Assembly (NCBI RefSeq): GCF_902459475.1
Contig: NZ_LR699114.1
Coordinates: 1,674,001-1,738,000 of the forward strand
Length of the DNA stretch: 64,000 bases
Direction of reading: 5' to 3'
Source of the DNA: Aquicella lusitana
Lineage (GTDB): Bacteria > Pseudomonadota > Gammaproteobacteria > DSM-16500
The notes beneath the pieces are model-generated. The model was not told where the DNA came from and did not search any database. It worked only from the letters and a program-made list of their open reading frames with translations. The stretch's first letter is position 1, and each line of letters starts with the position of its first letter. The position numbers were made by a program, and so were the translations under genes. Positions 18,035 through 26,261 of this stretch are shown in pieces.

Positions 18035-18673
18035 TCACCCTCTCAGCACCTCCTCCAACTTCACCCGCAATTCCCCTAGCTGGCCATGAAAAAAATGGCC
18101 AGCTTCGGGGAAGCGCAAAATGATAGGCTTGGGCTCTCTTGCTTCCGCCCATGCCAACACTTCCTCCGGCGGCACTACTTCATCCAATTCACCTTGCGCA
18201 AGCACCCAGGGGCAGAGAATGGGCGGCAGGGTTTGCATGGGAAAATGCTGTACGGGTGGCGCAACGGTGATGAGCTTTTTGGCAGGAACTTGCGTTGCCG
18301 CTTTGGCCGCTACGTATGCGCCAAAGGAAAAACCGGCAAGCCAGATATCACGCACGGGGTGTTCCTGTTGTATCCAATCAATCACAGCCAGCAGATCTTC
18401 CAGCTCGCCAATGCCCTTGTCAAATTCACCTTCACTTTTTCCCACACCGCGGAAATTAAACCGTACCGTGGCGAGGCCCAGGTATTGAAAAGTTTTAGAA
18501 AGCGTTGTCACCACCTTGTTATTCATTGTCCCGCCAAACAACGGATGCGGATGGCAAACAATGCCCCATGCATCCTGCGGTTCAGCGAGCGGTTCTGCTG
18601 TAATCATTTCAAGCTGCCCAATGGGCCCCGGGATCAAAAGGGTGGTGTCTGTTTTGGTTTTAATAAATGTCAT
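18035..18673 (-). CDS. Alpha/beta hydrolase (COG2945-like)
   Basis: This 212-residue soluble hydrolase has the complete catalytic layout: oxyanion region HPHPLFGGTMNN (41-52), nucleophile elbow GFSFGAY with S116, acid D164 in GELDEVVP and H193 in AGHFFHG. This subfamily is close to dienelactone-hydrolase-like and acyl-hydrolase enzymes. The substrate cannot be told from sequence. The gene converges on the giant repeat gene with only three bases between stop codons and no clear terminator between them. A 10-bp hairpin (18078-18104) lies within its coding end. Confidence 0.93.
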   Translation of the reverse strand: MTFIKTKTDTTLLIPGPIGQLEMITAEPLAEPQDAWGIVCHPHPLFGGTMNNKVVTTLSKTFQYLGLATVRFNFRGVGKSEGEFDKGIGELEDLLAVIDWIQQEHPVRDIWLAGFSFGAYVAAKAATQVPAKKLITVAPPVQHFPMQTLPPILCPWVLAQGELDEVVPPEEVLAWAEAREPKPIILRFPEAGHFFHGQLGELRVKLEEVLRG

Positions 18674-19014
18674 GAACTATACCTGTTTCTTACAGTCAAT
18701 TGTCATGCAAGCGGTGGCATAACAATTGATTGTAATGTAATGATTATTTATAACTGGACTTTGATCATTTTTGAAAAGCGTTCACAATGCTGTCATCCTG
18801 AGCGCAGCGAAGGATCTCTCGATGTACAAAAGGAAATCCTTCGCTGCGCTCAGGATGACAGCATTATCGAGCATTTTGTAAAATGGCCAAAGTCCAGTAT
18901 AAGGAATATAGCATATCTCAAAATAGATACCCGCTTACGAGGCTTGACTGATTGAAAAGCAATCAACCCTAAGTTATGATTATGGGCATAAAATAAACAA
19001 AACGAGCCGTAATT
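18674..19014. other. 341-base intergenic stretch with a long hairpin element
   Basis: No gene is supported. It separates divergent transcripts (hydrolase on minus, peptidase-like gene on plus). It contains an 80-base inverted-repeat element (18786-18865). Confidence 0.6.
18786..18865 (+). repeat. Hairpin element (GTCATCCTGAGCGCAGCG family), copy 1
   Basis: Perfect 30-bp inverted arms (18786-18815 and 18836-18865) flank a 20-base loop that contains TCGATGTACAAAAGG. Arms include the motif GTCATCCTGAGCGCAGCG. The same arms and loop core occur at 26262-26354 in the other orientation, so this is a dispersed MITE- or REP-like element without a coding region. Confidence 0.9.
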
Positions 19015-19890
19015 ATGCCTATTATTGCTAACCTGGATACATTCCAACAAGAAAACGTACTTTATAACAGCTTTATCGGTGCCTATGAGTTTAAAATTCT
19101 CAATCCCGTCCCTAGCTCGCAGCAGCAAAATGGTCAATTCTGCAAGCTGAATGCCTTGAGTATGGTACTCAACTGGCTTCATCACACGCAGCCCGATTTG
19201 CCCAAACCGCCGCCAGTGAGAAAAAGCTATGGTTTATTTCAGGAAAATGATGCAACGACTTCACTGCGTGAAATAGCAAAAAAACAGCATGGCTCACAAG
19301 TGGGTGAAGTGTATGATCCATTCACTTTAATGGCGATTGCGCGACAGAGTGGTTATGCTGATCTCACGCTGATCACACCATGCACACCCTCTGACTATAT
19401 CGAAACCCTCATCAATGCAGTGAATGCCCATGAAGCACCCATTGTTTTTTTCGATGTCAACGTTAAAACGGGTGACGTCATTCAGGCGAATGGCAAATGG
19501 GAACACGCCGCTGTTATCGTTGGCTATTTTACGACTAAAGAAAATAAACCCGGCTTCATCCTCGCCCAATGGGGACAGTATCACTGGTGTCACGCTAATG
19601 ATCTTGCTTTATCTGCCGGGCAATTATCACTGTCCCGACAGGCGGAAACATTTTATAAATTTAAGAAGAATTGGAAGGAACATGAGGCTATTGCCGAATA
19701 TGAGCCCTACTTGCTTTTTCAGAAAGCCGACAAGGTTCGGGTAGCGAATGCCCCGACTCACAATGGTGGTTTCAGGAATGCTATTCTTATTGTATCGAAT
19801 AAAAAGAAGCAGCATGTGAAGATGCTGGACAACGAACAGGAACACCTTTTCACTGATTACCTGATGAGGCAAGGGCCTTTAAAAAATTAA
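19015..19890 (+). CDS. Putative papain-like cysteine peptidase
   Basis: The 291-residue protein has no close family I can name. It shows a plausible cysteine peptidase triad layout. An oxyanion Gln and the nucleophile are in NGQFCKLNALSMVLNW (Q41, C43), the latter starting a helix. A His opens a strand in WEHAAVIVGYF (H164), followed by FILAQWGQYHW, where a third catalytic residue could sit. No signal peptide or membrane helix is seen. The order Cys, His, then a polar residue before Trp-Gly is that of C39/C70-like folds. It lies alone between a hairpin element and a GIY-YIG locus. An effector role is possible but not shown. Confidence 0.75.
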   Translation: MPIIANLDTFQQENVLYNSFIGAYEFKILNPVPSSQQQNGQFCKLNALSMVLNWLHHTQPDLPKPPPVRKSYGLFQENDATTSLREIAKKQHGSQVGEVYDPFTLMAIARQSGYADLTLITPCTPSDYIETLINAVNAHEAPIVFFDVNVKTGDVIQANGKWEHAAVIVGYFTTKENKPGFILAQWGQYHWCHANDLALSAGQLSLSRQAETFYKFKKNWKEHEAIAEYEPYLLFQKADKVRVANAPTHNGGFRNAILIVSNKKKQHVKMLDNEQEHLFTDYLMRQGPLKN

Positions 19891-20021
19891 AACTAGTTAA
19901 ATCTTCACGCCCCTCTCTTTGATTCATTCCTCAAGCTTGCAGCTCCCTCGCTTTCTGCTGTGCAACCTGTCCACCACTTATTTGTAACGAGATAAGTGTT
20001 AAAAAATTCCAAGGAGGTAAT

Positions 20022-20315
20022 ATGAAAGAATATAAATATTATGTTTACATACTCACTAGCGAAAGAAACGGCGTTTTTTATGTTGGTGTTACGAACAATC
20101 TTACTCGCTGCATATATGAACACAAAGCAGAACTTGTGCCGGGATTTACGAAAAAATATGATGTAAAAATGCTGGTTTATTACGAAGATTTTGAAGATAT
20201 CAGCGAAGCAATTCGGCGGGAGAAAATTATTAAAAAATGGAAAAGAAAGTTTAAAGTTGATGCAATAGAGCGAGCTAATCCTCAGTGGAAAGATCTTTAT
20301 TTTGATTTGATTTAA
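20022..20315 (+). CDS. GIY-YIG superfamily endonuclease-like protein (copy 2)
   Basis: This 97-residue single-domain GIY-YIG protein is clearly related to the copy at 8650 (shared YYVYIL, PGFTKKY, LVYYE, RREK, KKW, NPQWKDLY). A strong AAGGAGGT precedes the ATG. At the position of the catalytic Arg the sequence reads NLTRCIYEHK, with Cys where copy 1 has Arg, and the neighbouring residue is Arg instead. The copy may therefore be inactive or altered. Downstream come two oppositely oriented palindromes and a G-rich tandem array, as at copy 1. Confidence 0.88.
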   Translation: MKEYKYYVYILTSERNGVFYVGVTNNLTRCIYEHKAELVPGFTKKYDVKMLVYYEDFEDISEAIRREKIIKKWKRKFKVDAIERANPQWKDLYFDLI

Positions 20316-20346
20316 TTGTGACACCAGGCACCGCAATACTTCCACT

Positions 20347-20374
20347 GTCACCCCGCACTTGTTGCGGGGTCTGG
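20347..20374 (-). repeat. REP-like palindrome, copy E
   Basis: The unit has head GTCACCCCGCACTTGT and tail TGCGGGGTCTGG and can form a hairpin (CCCCGCA/TGCGGGG). It shares the head GTCA-CCCGC and a GCGGG-TC tail with copies A-D but differs in the centre. It is inverted relative to copy F. Confidence 0.8.
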
Positions 20375-20410
20375 TGTAAAAAAATAATGTCTTCTTTTAT
20401 TTTTTTTATA

Positions 20411-20437
20411 CCGGATCCCGCAACAAGTGCGGATGAC
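20411..20437 (+). repeat. REP-like palindrome, copy F
   Basis: The unit CCGGATCCCGCAACAAG followed by TGCGGATGAC is the near reverse complement of copy E. It lies 36 bases away, across a T-rich spacer, and directly abuts the tandem array. Confidence 0.8.
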
Positions 20438-20583
20438 AATGGCACTGCGTTAGCGGTGGTGGCAATGGTGCTGCGTTAGCGGTGGTGGCAATGGTGCTGC
20501 GTTAGTGGTGATGCAATGGTGCTGCGTTAGTGGTGATGCAATGGTGCTGCATTAGTGGTGATGCAATGGTGCTGCATTAGTGG
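20438..20583 (+). repeat. G-rich tandem array, 25-26-base unit, six copies
   Basis: Units begin AATGGTGCTGCGTTAG at 20438 (AATGGCACTG variant), 20464, 20490, 20515, 20540 and 20565. The first two carry GCGGTGGTGGC, the later ones TGGTGATGC. The 13-base core TAGCGGTGGTGGC (20451-20463, 20477-20489) also occurs in the array at 8972-9395. Confidence 0.92.
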
Positions 20584-20607
20584 AGAGATTTTATTGTGGT
20601 AGTTTCC

Positions 20608-21576
20608 TCACCGCGAGCCTGTCGCCTTCAGCAGTCTGTCACGGATGGCGTCCCATGCTTCGCCCTGCGGGACGGTTTCGATGATGATCCATTTGAAATC
20701 CTGATGATCGAGTTTGCGTAATGTGTGGTAAAGATCATGGGCATAAGCGGCAGCTTCGTGCGGCATTTTGATGCAGCGGATCTTGTCATTTTGCGGCATG
20801 ATGACATCGCTATTCACCACAAAAGCGGCGGGGAAATCATCACGATCGAGAGCAAGCAGCATATCGGGAATGTTTTCGGTTTCGATCAGGATGGTTCGCG
20901 TTCTGGGGGCATAGTGCAAATGATGCATGCCGGGAGCGCGGGTTTCATGCTGTGCATAAGGCGAGGCAATATCAGGCAGGCCCAGTTCCGCGGCAATCGC
21001 ATGGGCAGTGATAGCACCGGGGCGCAGGATAACAGGGGTTTCTCCGCTCATATCGATAATGGTGGATTCAAGCCCTACTTCGCAAGGGCCACCGTCCAGA
21101 ATGAGATCAACCTTGCCCCCCAGTTCTTCCGCCACGGCGTGCGCTGTGGTTGGGCTAATGCGGGTAAAACGGTTAGCAGAAGGGGCGGCGATACCACCCC
21201 CAAACGCCTCCAGAAGTTCTCTTGCCACCGGATGACGAGGAATACGCAAACCCACCGTATTCTGCCCTGCCGTCACGATATCCAGTACTTGCGGCTGTTT
21301 TTTCAAAATCAGGGTCAGCGGTCCCGGCCAGAAAGCACGGGCAAGCTTCATCGCCGCGGGCGGAATCTCACGAGCCCAGTCCTGTAGTTGTTCGATATTG
21401 CCAATATGTACAATCAGGGGATGATCATGGGGCCGCTCCTTGGCAAGAAAAATCTTGCGGACAGCGCTTTCATTGGTTGCATCCGCGCCCAGTCCGTAGA
21501 CTGTTTCTGTCGGGATGGCTACGAGCCGGCCTTCGCGTAAGAGCTTGACTGCTTTCGTTATCTCGGGTGTTGTCAT
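20608..21576 (-). CDS. L-threonylcarbamoyladenylate synthase (Sua5 type)
   Basis: This 322-residue protein makes threonylcarbamoyl-AMP from threonine, bicarbonate and ATP, the first step of tRNA t6A37 modification. The YrdC-type catalytic domain spans residues ~1-200, with IPTETVYGLGADA (21-33) and K46-E-R-P substrate-binding residues. A C-terminal Sua5 domain follows (~220-320), so it is the long Sua5 form, not the short TsaC. Its minus-strand start is 76 bases from the plus-strand scpA start, so the two genes diverge. Confidence 0.95.
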   Translation of the reverse strand: MTTPEITKAVKLLREGRLVAIPTETVYGLGADATNESAVRKIFLAKERPHDHPLIVHIGNIEQLQDWAREIPPAAMKLARAFWPGPLTLILKKQPQVLDIVTAGQNTVGLRIPRHPVARELLEAFGGGIAAPSANRFTRISPTTAHAVAEELGGKVDLILDGGPCEVGLESTIIDMSGETPVILRPGAITAHAIAAELGLPDIASPYAQHETRAPGMHHLHYAPRTRTILIETENIPDMLLALDRDDFPAAFVVNSDVIMPQNDKIRCIKMPHEAAAYAHDLYHTLRKLDHQDFKWIIIETVPQGEAWDAIRDRLLKATGSR

Positions 21577-21652
21577 ATCGTATAATCGTGGGCAAGCTGC
21601 CTATTTTTGGGTAATATAACACTTCAAATGAAATAAGAGATAATGTTTCGCA

Positions 21653-22483
21653 ATGACCGAGCCTGAGCAACCGATTAACGAAACCACAAATGAGGCCGCA
21701 CCCGAAGCCCTGGCGCCTATCGCCACTGTCAAGGGACAGGCAATCATGGACCTGCCTAAGGACCTCTACATTCCACCCGATGCGATGAAGGTCTTTCTGG
21801 AAGCCTTTGAAGGCCCACTCGATTTTCTGCTTTATCTCATCAGAAAGCAAAACATTGATATTTTAGATATTCCAGTTGCCTCAGTCACCCGTCAGTATAT
21901 GGAATATATTGAATTGATGCAGGAATTATCGCTGGAACTCGCAGCGGAATACCTGGTCATGGCGGCCATTCTGGCTGAAATCAAATCACGCATGCTACTG
22001 CCCCGGCCGTCCGATGCAGAGAATTCAGAAGAAGACCCTCGAGCAGAGCTGGTGCGCAGATTGCAGGAATATGAGCGTTACAAACAGGCTGCCGAAGACA
22101 TGGACAAGCTGCCCCGCCTTGAACGTGACACCTTCACAGTGCAGGCAGATGCCTCCGCAATCAGCGTGGACAAGCCGCTACCCAATGTCTCTTTGCCCGA
22201 TCTTCTGCGCGCCCTGGTGGACGTGCTAAAGCGTGCCGAGTTAAGTGCCAGCCATCACATCCGCATGGACTCCCTTTCCGTACGCGAAAAAATGTCCCAT
22301 ATCCTTGCCGCCATTCAGGACAAGGAACACTTTCTGTTTACCAACCTCTTTAACCTGGAAGAAGGTCGTCTGGGGGTTGTCGTCACCTTTCTCGCCATGC
22401 TGGAGCTGCTCAAACAGAGCCTGATTGAGTTTGTGCAAGCAACGCCGTTCGCCCCTATTTACCTTAAGCCCAAAGCGGCTTAG
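21653..22483 (+). CDS. scpA: Segregation and condensation protein A
   Basis: ScpA is the kleisin that bridges the SMC heads and works with ScpB in chromosome condensation and segregation. The 276-residue sequence shows the family start FEGPLDFLLYLIRKQNIDILDIP (residues ~49-70), YLVMAAILAEIKSRMLLP, and a C-terminal winged-helix segment (VTFLAMLELLKQSLIEF). An acidic, low-complexity N-terminal extension of ~35 residues precedes the domain. ScpB usually follows scpA, but here an unrelated coiled-coil gene comes next, so scpB must be elsewhere or absent. Confidence 0.95.
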   Translation: MTEPEQPINETTNEAAPEALAPIATVKGQAIMDLPKDLYIPPDAMKVFLEAFEGPLDFLLYLIRKQNIDILDIPVASVTRQYMEYIELMQELSLELAAEYLVMAAILAEIKSRMLLPRPSDAENSEEDPRAELVRRLQEYERYKQAAEDMDKLPRLERDTFTVQADASAISVDKPLPNVSLPDLLRALVDVLKRAELSASHHIRMDSLSVREKMSHILAAIQDKEHFLFTNLFNLEEGRLGVVVTFLAMLELLKQSLIEFVQATPFAPIYLKPKAA

Positions 22484-22591
22484 CCCTCTTATTGCTCGGG
22501 CAAAGGCTGGCGGGCAAATTCGATGTACTCCTTGAGCGTCATGGGTAGCGATATGTTATGATGAAGATATATTCCTTTTAAGAGTAACAGG

Positions 22592-23272
22592 ATGAGCAAT
22601 ACCCGCACACAGCCCGCTGACAAATTGCCTCTTCGTATACAGGGCAGCACGGCTAAAATTATTCTTACACTTTACAAGCAATCGATGGGTCTTAAAGATA
22701 TTCCGGACGATGACCCCATTTTGAAACGCTGCGCCCTGCTGGATGCTGAAGCCTGCCATGCAAAAAACAAACTGCTGCCAGCAAATAATCTTTATAGAGC
22801 GAAGGAAGCCATTACAAGCAACCTCTATCAATTAAATGAGGTTGTGAATACTAAAAAGACGATACCAGGTGACCGGCAGGAAGCCGCCATGCTGGCAGAT
22901 TTGCACGCCAAATACACGGATCGATTTAATTCGCTGAAAGGCAATATCGAAAAAGTTGAGCAAAATTCCAATCAGCTTTTACAGGAATACAGACGGTTGA
23001 TTCAGGAACAGCATGAAAATGTTTCTGAATTTCTGCTTACCAAAAAAGATGTTTCAAAAGCAGATATCGAACGGCTTTTGACTCAGCTTGAAAAAGACCT
23101 CAAACATTTTTCAGTCGTCGTTTCTCAGCAGGAGAAAGAGCAAAAATCACTCCAGCAAAACCTCAACGAACTGGAAAAGAATGCGTTTAATTCTATTCCT
23201 GCGAGCGCCCGTAAACCGGTTAGCGAAGCGCCTGCCGCTGCAGCAAGACCCGAAAGGCCAGAGCCGGAATAG
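22592..23272 (+). CDS. Hypothetical coiled-coil protein
   Basis: No family recognised in this 226-residue protein. It is soluble and helical. Residues ~100-205 are rich in Lys, Glu, Gln and Leu with heptad-like spacing (QLLQEYRRLIQEQHENVSEF, LEKDLKHFSVVVSQQEKEQ). The last 20 residues are Pro/Ala/Glu-rich and end RPERPEPE, a disordered acidic tail like that seen on some Dot/Icm substrates (inference only). It follows scpA by 108 bases on the same strand and converges on murJ. Confidence 0.8.
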   Translation: MSNTRTQPADKLPLRIQGSTAKIILTLYKQSMGLKDIPDDDPILKRCALLDAEACHAKNKLLPANNLYRAKEAITSNLYQLNEVVNTKKTIPGDRQEAAMLADLHAKYTDRFNSLKGNIEKVEQNSNQLLQEYRRLIQEQHENVSEFLLTKKDVSKADIERLLTQLEKDLKHFSVVVSQQEKEQKSLQQNLNELEKNAFNSIPASARKPVSEAPAAAARPERPEPE

Positions 23273-23318
23273 TTTTTATTTCCTGATGATAGAACGCTCC
23301 ATTCCTCCGTACGTATCT

Positions 23319-24869
23319 TCAGGCCGGCTGCTGCTCGCGCATTAACAAGTGGTGCAGGCGGATGCCGGATAGCCAGAGTGCGGCGAAATAAATCACGACA
23401 GCGGATCCCAGCAAAAAGAGCAGATGACCATACCGCCACATGGCATGATGGGTCATCCAGGTTTGTAAATCGCCTGCGCCCAACCAAAGCCATGCTGCAA
23501 GAACAACATTGGCTGCGATTAAACGCACCGTAAATAAACGCCAGCCTTCGCGCGGATGATAAAAACCACGCTGGCGCAAAAAATAAAATAGAAATCCGGT
23601 ATTGAGTAAGGCAGACAAGGAAGTCGCCATGGCGATACCTGCATGGGCGAGTGGCCAGATCAGCAGCACATTAAAGATCATATTTGCAATCATGGCGATC
23701 ACACCAATACGCACGGGCGTGCGTAAATCCTGCCGAGCATAAAAGCCTGCAGATAATATCTTCACCAGCATAAAAGGCGTAATGCCGATGGCAAACGCGG
23801 ATAAGCTTTTACTTGCCTGGATCACATCAAACGCATTAAAGCGGCCATATTGAAACAAGGTGGACAACATGGGCCCCGCCATTACGGCGAGTACGACGGC
23901 TGCGGGTACGCCAATCAGCAGAACCGCGCGCAATGCCCAGTCTATGGTAAGGGAAAAGGATTGATCGGATTGTGTCGCGTGATGACGCGACAAATGCGGC
24001 AAAATTACCGTGGAAATCGCCACGCCAAATACGCCCAGTGGAAACTCCATCAAGCGGTCTGAGTAATAAAGCCATGACACACTGCCCACCATGAGCAGTG
24101 AGGCAAACAAGGTATCCACCAACAGATTCACCTGCCCCACGGAAACGCCAAAGAGAGCAGGCACCATCAACTTCAACACGCGGGTGACGCCGGGGTCACG
24201 AAAATTGATACGCGGCCGCGGCAACATGTGTAGGGTTTTGAGGAACGGCAATTGGAAAAGAAGCTGGATGATGCCGGCAATGCATACCCCCCACGCAAGA
24301 CCGATAATAGGCGTCGTAAATTGCGGCGACAGCCAGAAAGCAGCGGCGATCATGCAGATATTCAGAAACACCGGCGTAAAAGCCGCCACCCAAAATCGGC
24401 TGTACGTATTCAATATGGCGCCTGAAAAAGCGGTAAGCGAGATCAGCATGAGGTAAGGAAAATTGATTCGCAACATGGTAACGGCGAGATCAAAACGGTC
24501 GCCTTGCGTTTCAAAACCGGGGGCAAAAAGACGGATAATCCAGGGAGCAAAAATAATTCCCAACATGGTCACACCAAGCAGCACAACCCCGAGCGTGCCA
24601 GACATTGCATTAATAAATTGCCTGACTTCCGGCTCGGATTTCTTTTTTTGATATTCAGAAAGCACAGGGACAAACGCCTGTGAAAAAGAACCTTCCGCGA
24701 ACAAGCGACGCATAAAATTCGGGATCCGAAATGCGACAGAAAATGCGTCAAACTGGGCTGCTGCGCCAAAAAAATGCGCCGTCACCATGTCGCGTATAAA
24801 CCCAAATACGCGGGAAATCATGGTCATGCTGACGACAACCGATGTGGATTTGAAAAGCGATTTGCTCAT
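23319..24869 (-). CDS. murJ: Lipid II flippase MurJ
   Basis: MurJ (MviN) flips undecaprenyl-linked lipid II across the inner membrane for peptidoglycan synthesis. I start at the ATG at 24869 (MSKSLFKSTSVVVSM, 516 residues), where the family normally begins, and not at an ATG nine codons upstream. Neither start has a strong ribosome binding site. The first helices contain SRVFGFIRDMVTAHFFGA and the conserved NFMRRLFAEGSFSQAFVP, and the protein has about 14 hydrophobic helices. Cationic residues typical of the central cavity are in these segments. Confidence 0.95.
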   Translation of the reverse strand: MSKSLFKSTSVVVSMTMISRVFGFIRDMVTAHFFGAAAQFDAFSVAFRIPNFMRRLFAEGSFSQAFVPVLSEYQKKKSEPEVRQFINAMSGTLGVVLLGVTMLGIIFAPWIIRLFAPGFETQGDRFDLAVTMLRINFPYLMLISLTAFSGAILNTYSRFWVAAFTPVFLNICMIAAAFWLSPQFTTPIIGLAWGVCIAGIIQLLFQLPFLKTLHMLPRPRINFRDPGVTRVLKLMVPALFGVSVGQVNLLVDTLFASLLMVGSVSWLYYSDRLMEFPLGVFGVAISTVILPHLSRHHATQSDQSFSLTIDWALRAVLLIGVPAAVVLAVMAGPMLSTLFQYGRFNAFDVIQASKSLSAFAIGITPFMLVKILSAGFYARQDLRTPVRIGVIAMIANMIFNVLLIWPLAHAGIAMATSLSALLNTGFLFYFLRQRGFYHPREGWRLFTVRLIAANVVLAAWLWLGAGDLQTWMTHHAMWRYGHLLFLLGSAVVIYFAALWLSGIRLHHLLMREQQPA

Positions 24870-25018
24870 GGTTTTCAGGTCAAAATAAAGGAGCATTTTA
24901 CTATATGACGGCTTAAAAATTTACTTTTTTCGTCTTGACTTCTTATGTCTTTTTGGCGATATCTGTGTCATAGCCTGTGCAGCTGAATAATGAAAGATTA
25001 ACTGAAAAGGATGTCGTT

Positions 25019-25675
25019 ATGACTTCAGAAGGAACTGCCAATCTAGCCTTATTGCTCGAAAAAAACCGCTACCATGCCAGTCTTTATCAAACACGTTCTC
25101 CCTTAATGCATCTCATTCGAAGTGAAGCCATGGCGGAGAAATCCAAGCGGGAAAAGCTGCTGGATTGTATTCAAATCTTTTCCGATTACTTTCAAAAAAC
25201 CATCATGCTACGCAATGTTTTTTGTGAACATTTAAAATTTATGCCCATCGCCCAAGCGCACTTGAGAGAGGAATTCGAACACAATCTGGACCTCTTCCGG
25301 GATCGAAAACAACGCCCAGCTCCCTGGGATCCCTTGCTGGATGCTACTTCCGCGTGGTTTGCGTGGAAGATGCTGACGCTTGATAATGAAGAAAAAACGC
25401 TGCTGGTTCATCTGGTACTGGAAACTAGCGCCAATATCTTCTTCACGGAAGCTCACCAGGTCATGCACGCCTATGGTGAAACGGAATACTTCACCATTCA
25501 CGCAGCCGTGGATAGCGAGCATGAGCAGATGGGAGTAACGCTGCTAGAGAACCTGACTGCTGACAAATACAAGCGCTTAATAGTGGTTCAGCAGCAGGGC
25601 TGGGACATGCTCAATACGGCCTGTGATCGCATTGCTTCCCTGACCTGCGCCTCGCCGAGCATGGGCAGGCTTTGA
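25019..25675 (+). CDS. Heme-oxygenase-fold (TENA/HDO-like) protein
   Basis: I start at the ATG at 25019 (218 residues), with AAGGA eight bases upstream. A GTG at 24977 is the alternative. The all-helical sequence carries spaced metal-ligand-like residues: EEFEHN (E85, H88), VLETSANIFF (E135) and FTIHAAVDSEHEQMG (H161, D165, H168). This resembles heme-oxygenase-like diiron proteins, but the ligand spacing is not an exact match, so substrate and cofactor are unknown. It lies alone between murJ (divergent) and rpsT. Confidence 0.7.
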   Translation: MTSEGTANLALLLEKNRYHASLYQTRSPLMHLIRSEAMAEKSKREKLLDCIQIFSDYFQKTIMLRNVFCEHLKFMPIAQAHLREEFEHNLDLFRDRKQRPAPWDPLLDATSAWFAWKMLTLDNEEKTLLVHLVLETSANIFFTEAHQVMHAYGETEYFTIHAAVDSEHEQMGVTLLENLTADKYKRLIVVQQQGWDMLNTACDRIASLTCASPSMGRL

Positions 25676-25781
25676 GCATAAGACAATAAATACTTATATT
25701 TCAACAGATTAAATAAAATAACGGGACAGATGCCTTGCTCCACAGACCACGCTCAAAAATCTCTTATGAGCCTTTAACAAA

Positions 25782-25810
25782 TTGACAATACATCAAAAAG
25801 CAGGCATATT
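25782..25810 (+). promoter_or_regulatory. Predicted rpsT promoter
   Basis: TTGACA (25782-25787) and CATATT (25805-25810) are separated by 17 bases, about 54 bases before the rpsT start. Confidence 0.7.
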
Positions 25811-25863
25811 ACGCACTCTTTTTTACAATCCTATTAGACAGAAAAAGATTTTGGAGAGCAACC

Positions 25864-26148
25864 TTGGCTAATACAAAGCAAGCAAAGAAACGCGTTCGCC
25901 AGGCTGAGAAAAATCGGCGGCATAATGCCAGCATGCGTTCCATGCTGCGTACCTACATCAAGAAAGTGACCGCTGCTATTACAGCAGGCGATCAAAAGGC
26001 TGCTTTAGCCTCGCTTCAGGAAGCAACCCCTGTTATTGACCGTATGGCCAATAAGGGCATTATTCATAAAAATAAGGCGGCACGCCATAAAAGCAGGCTA
26101 ACGGCACACATCAAAAAACTGGGTGAGACTGCCGGGGCCAAAGCCTAA
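25864..26148 (+). CDS. rpsT: 30S ribosomal protein bS20
   Basis: bS20 is an early-assembly protein of the small subunit and binds 16S rRNA. The 94-residue basic protein opens [20 protein letters not shown] and has the usual two long helices. The start codon is TTG at 25864, preceded by TTTTGGAG. A non-AUG UUG start is also known for rpsT of E. coli, where it supports autoregulation by S20. The gene is monocistronic, with its own promoter and terminator. Confidence 0.98.
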   Translation: MANTKQAKKRVRQAEKNRRHNASMRSMLRTYIKKVTAAITAGDQKAALASLQEATPVIDRMANKGIIHKNKAARHKSRLTAHIKKLGETAGAKA

Positions 26149-26175
26149 CTATCTATCCCTCTCGTTTTGAAGATC

Positions 26176-26217
26176 AAAGCCCTCGTGCAAAAAACTTGTA
26201 CGGGGGCTTTTTGTTTT
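26176..26217 (+). terminator. Rho-independent terminator of rpsT
   Basis: The stem starts AAAGCCCTCGTGCAA and is closed by TTGTACGGGGGCTTT, followed by TTTTGTTTT, 27 bases after the rpsT stop. Confidence 0.9.
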
Positions 26218-26261
26218 ATTCCCCGACGAATTTGTCATCCTGAGCGCAGCGTTTGTCATCC

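Noticed and set aside
18078-18104. Perfect 10-bp hairpin as a terminator for the giant repeat gene
   Set aside because: It lies inside the coding end of the convergent hydrolase and is followed by TCGGGG, not a T-run.
19976-19999. CACTTAT/ATAAGTG hairpin before the second GIY-YIG gene
   Set aside because: Weak AT-rich stem without a T-run and with no link to the REP-like family; not enough to call a regulatory site.
22489-22542. 17-codon minus-strand frame between scpA and the coiled-coil gene (ATG at 22542, ending PLPEQ)
   Set aside because: Too short to support as a gene or a pseudogene fragment. I could not connect it to a family.
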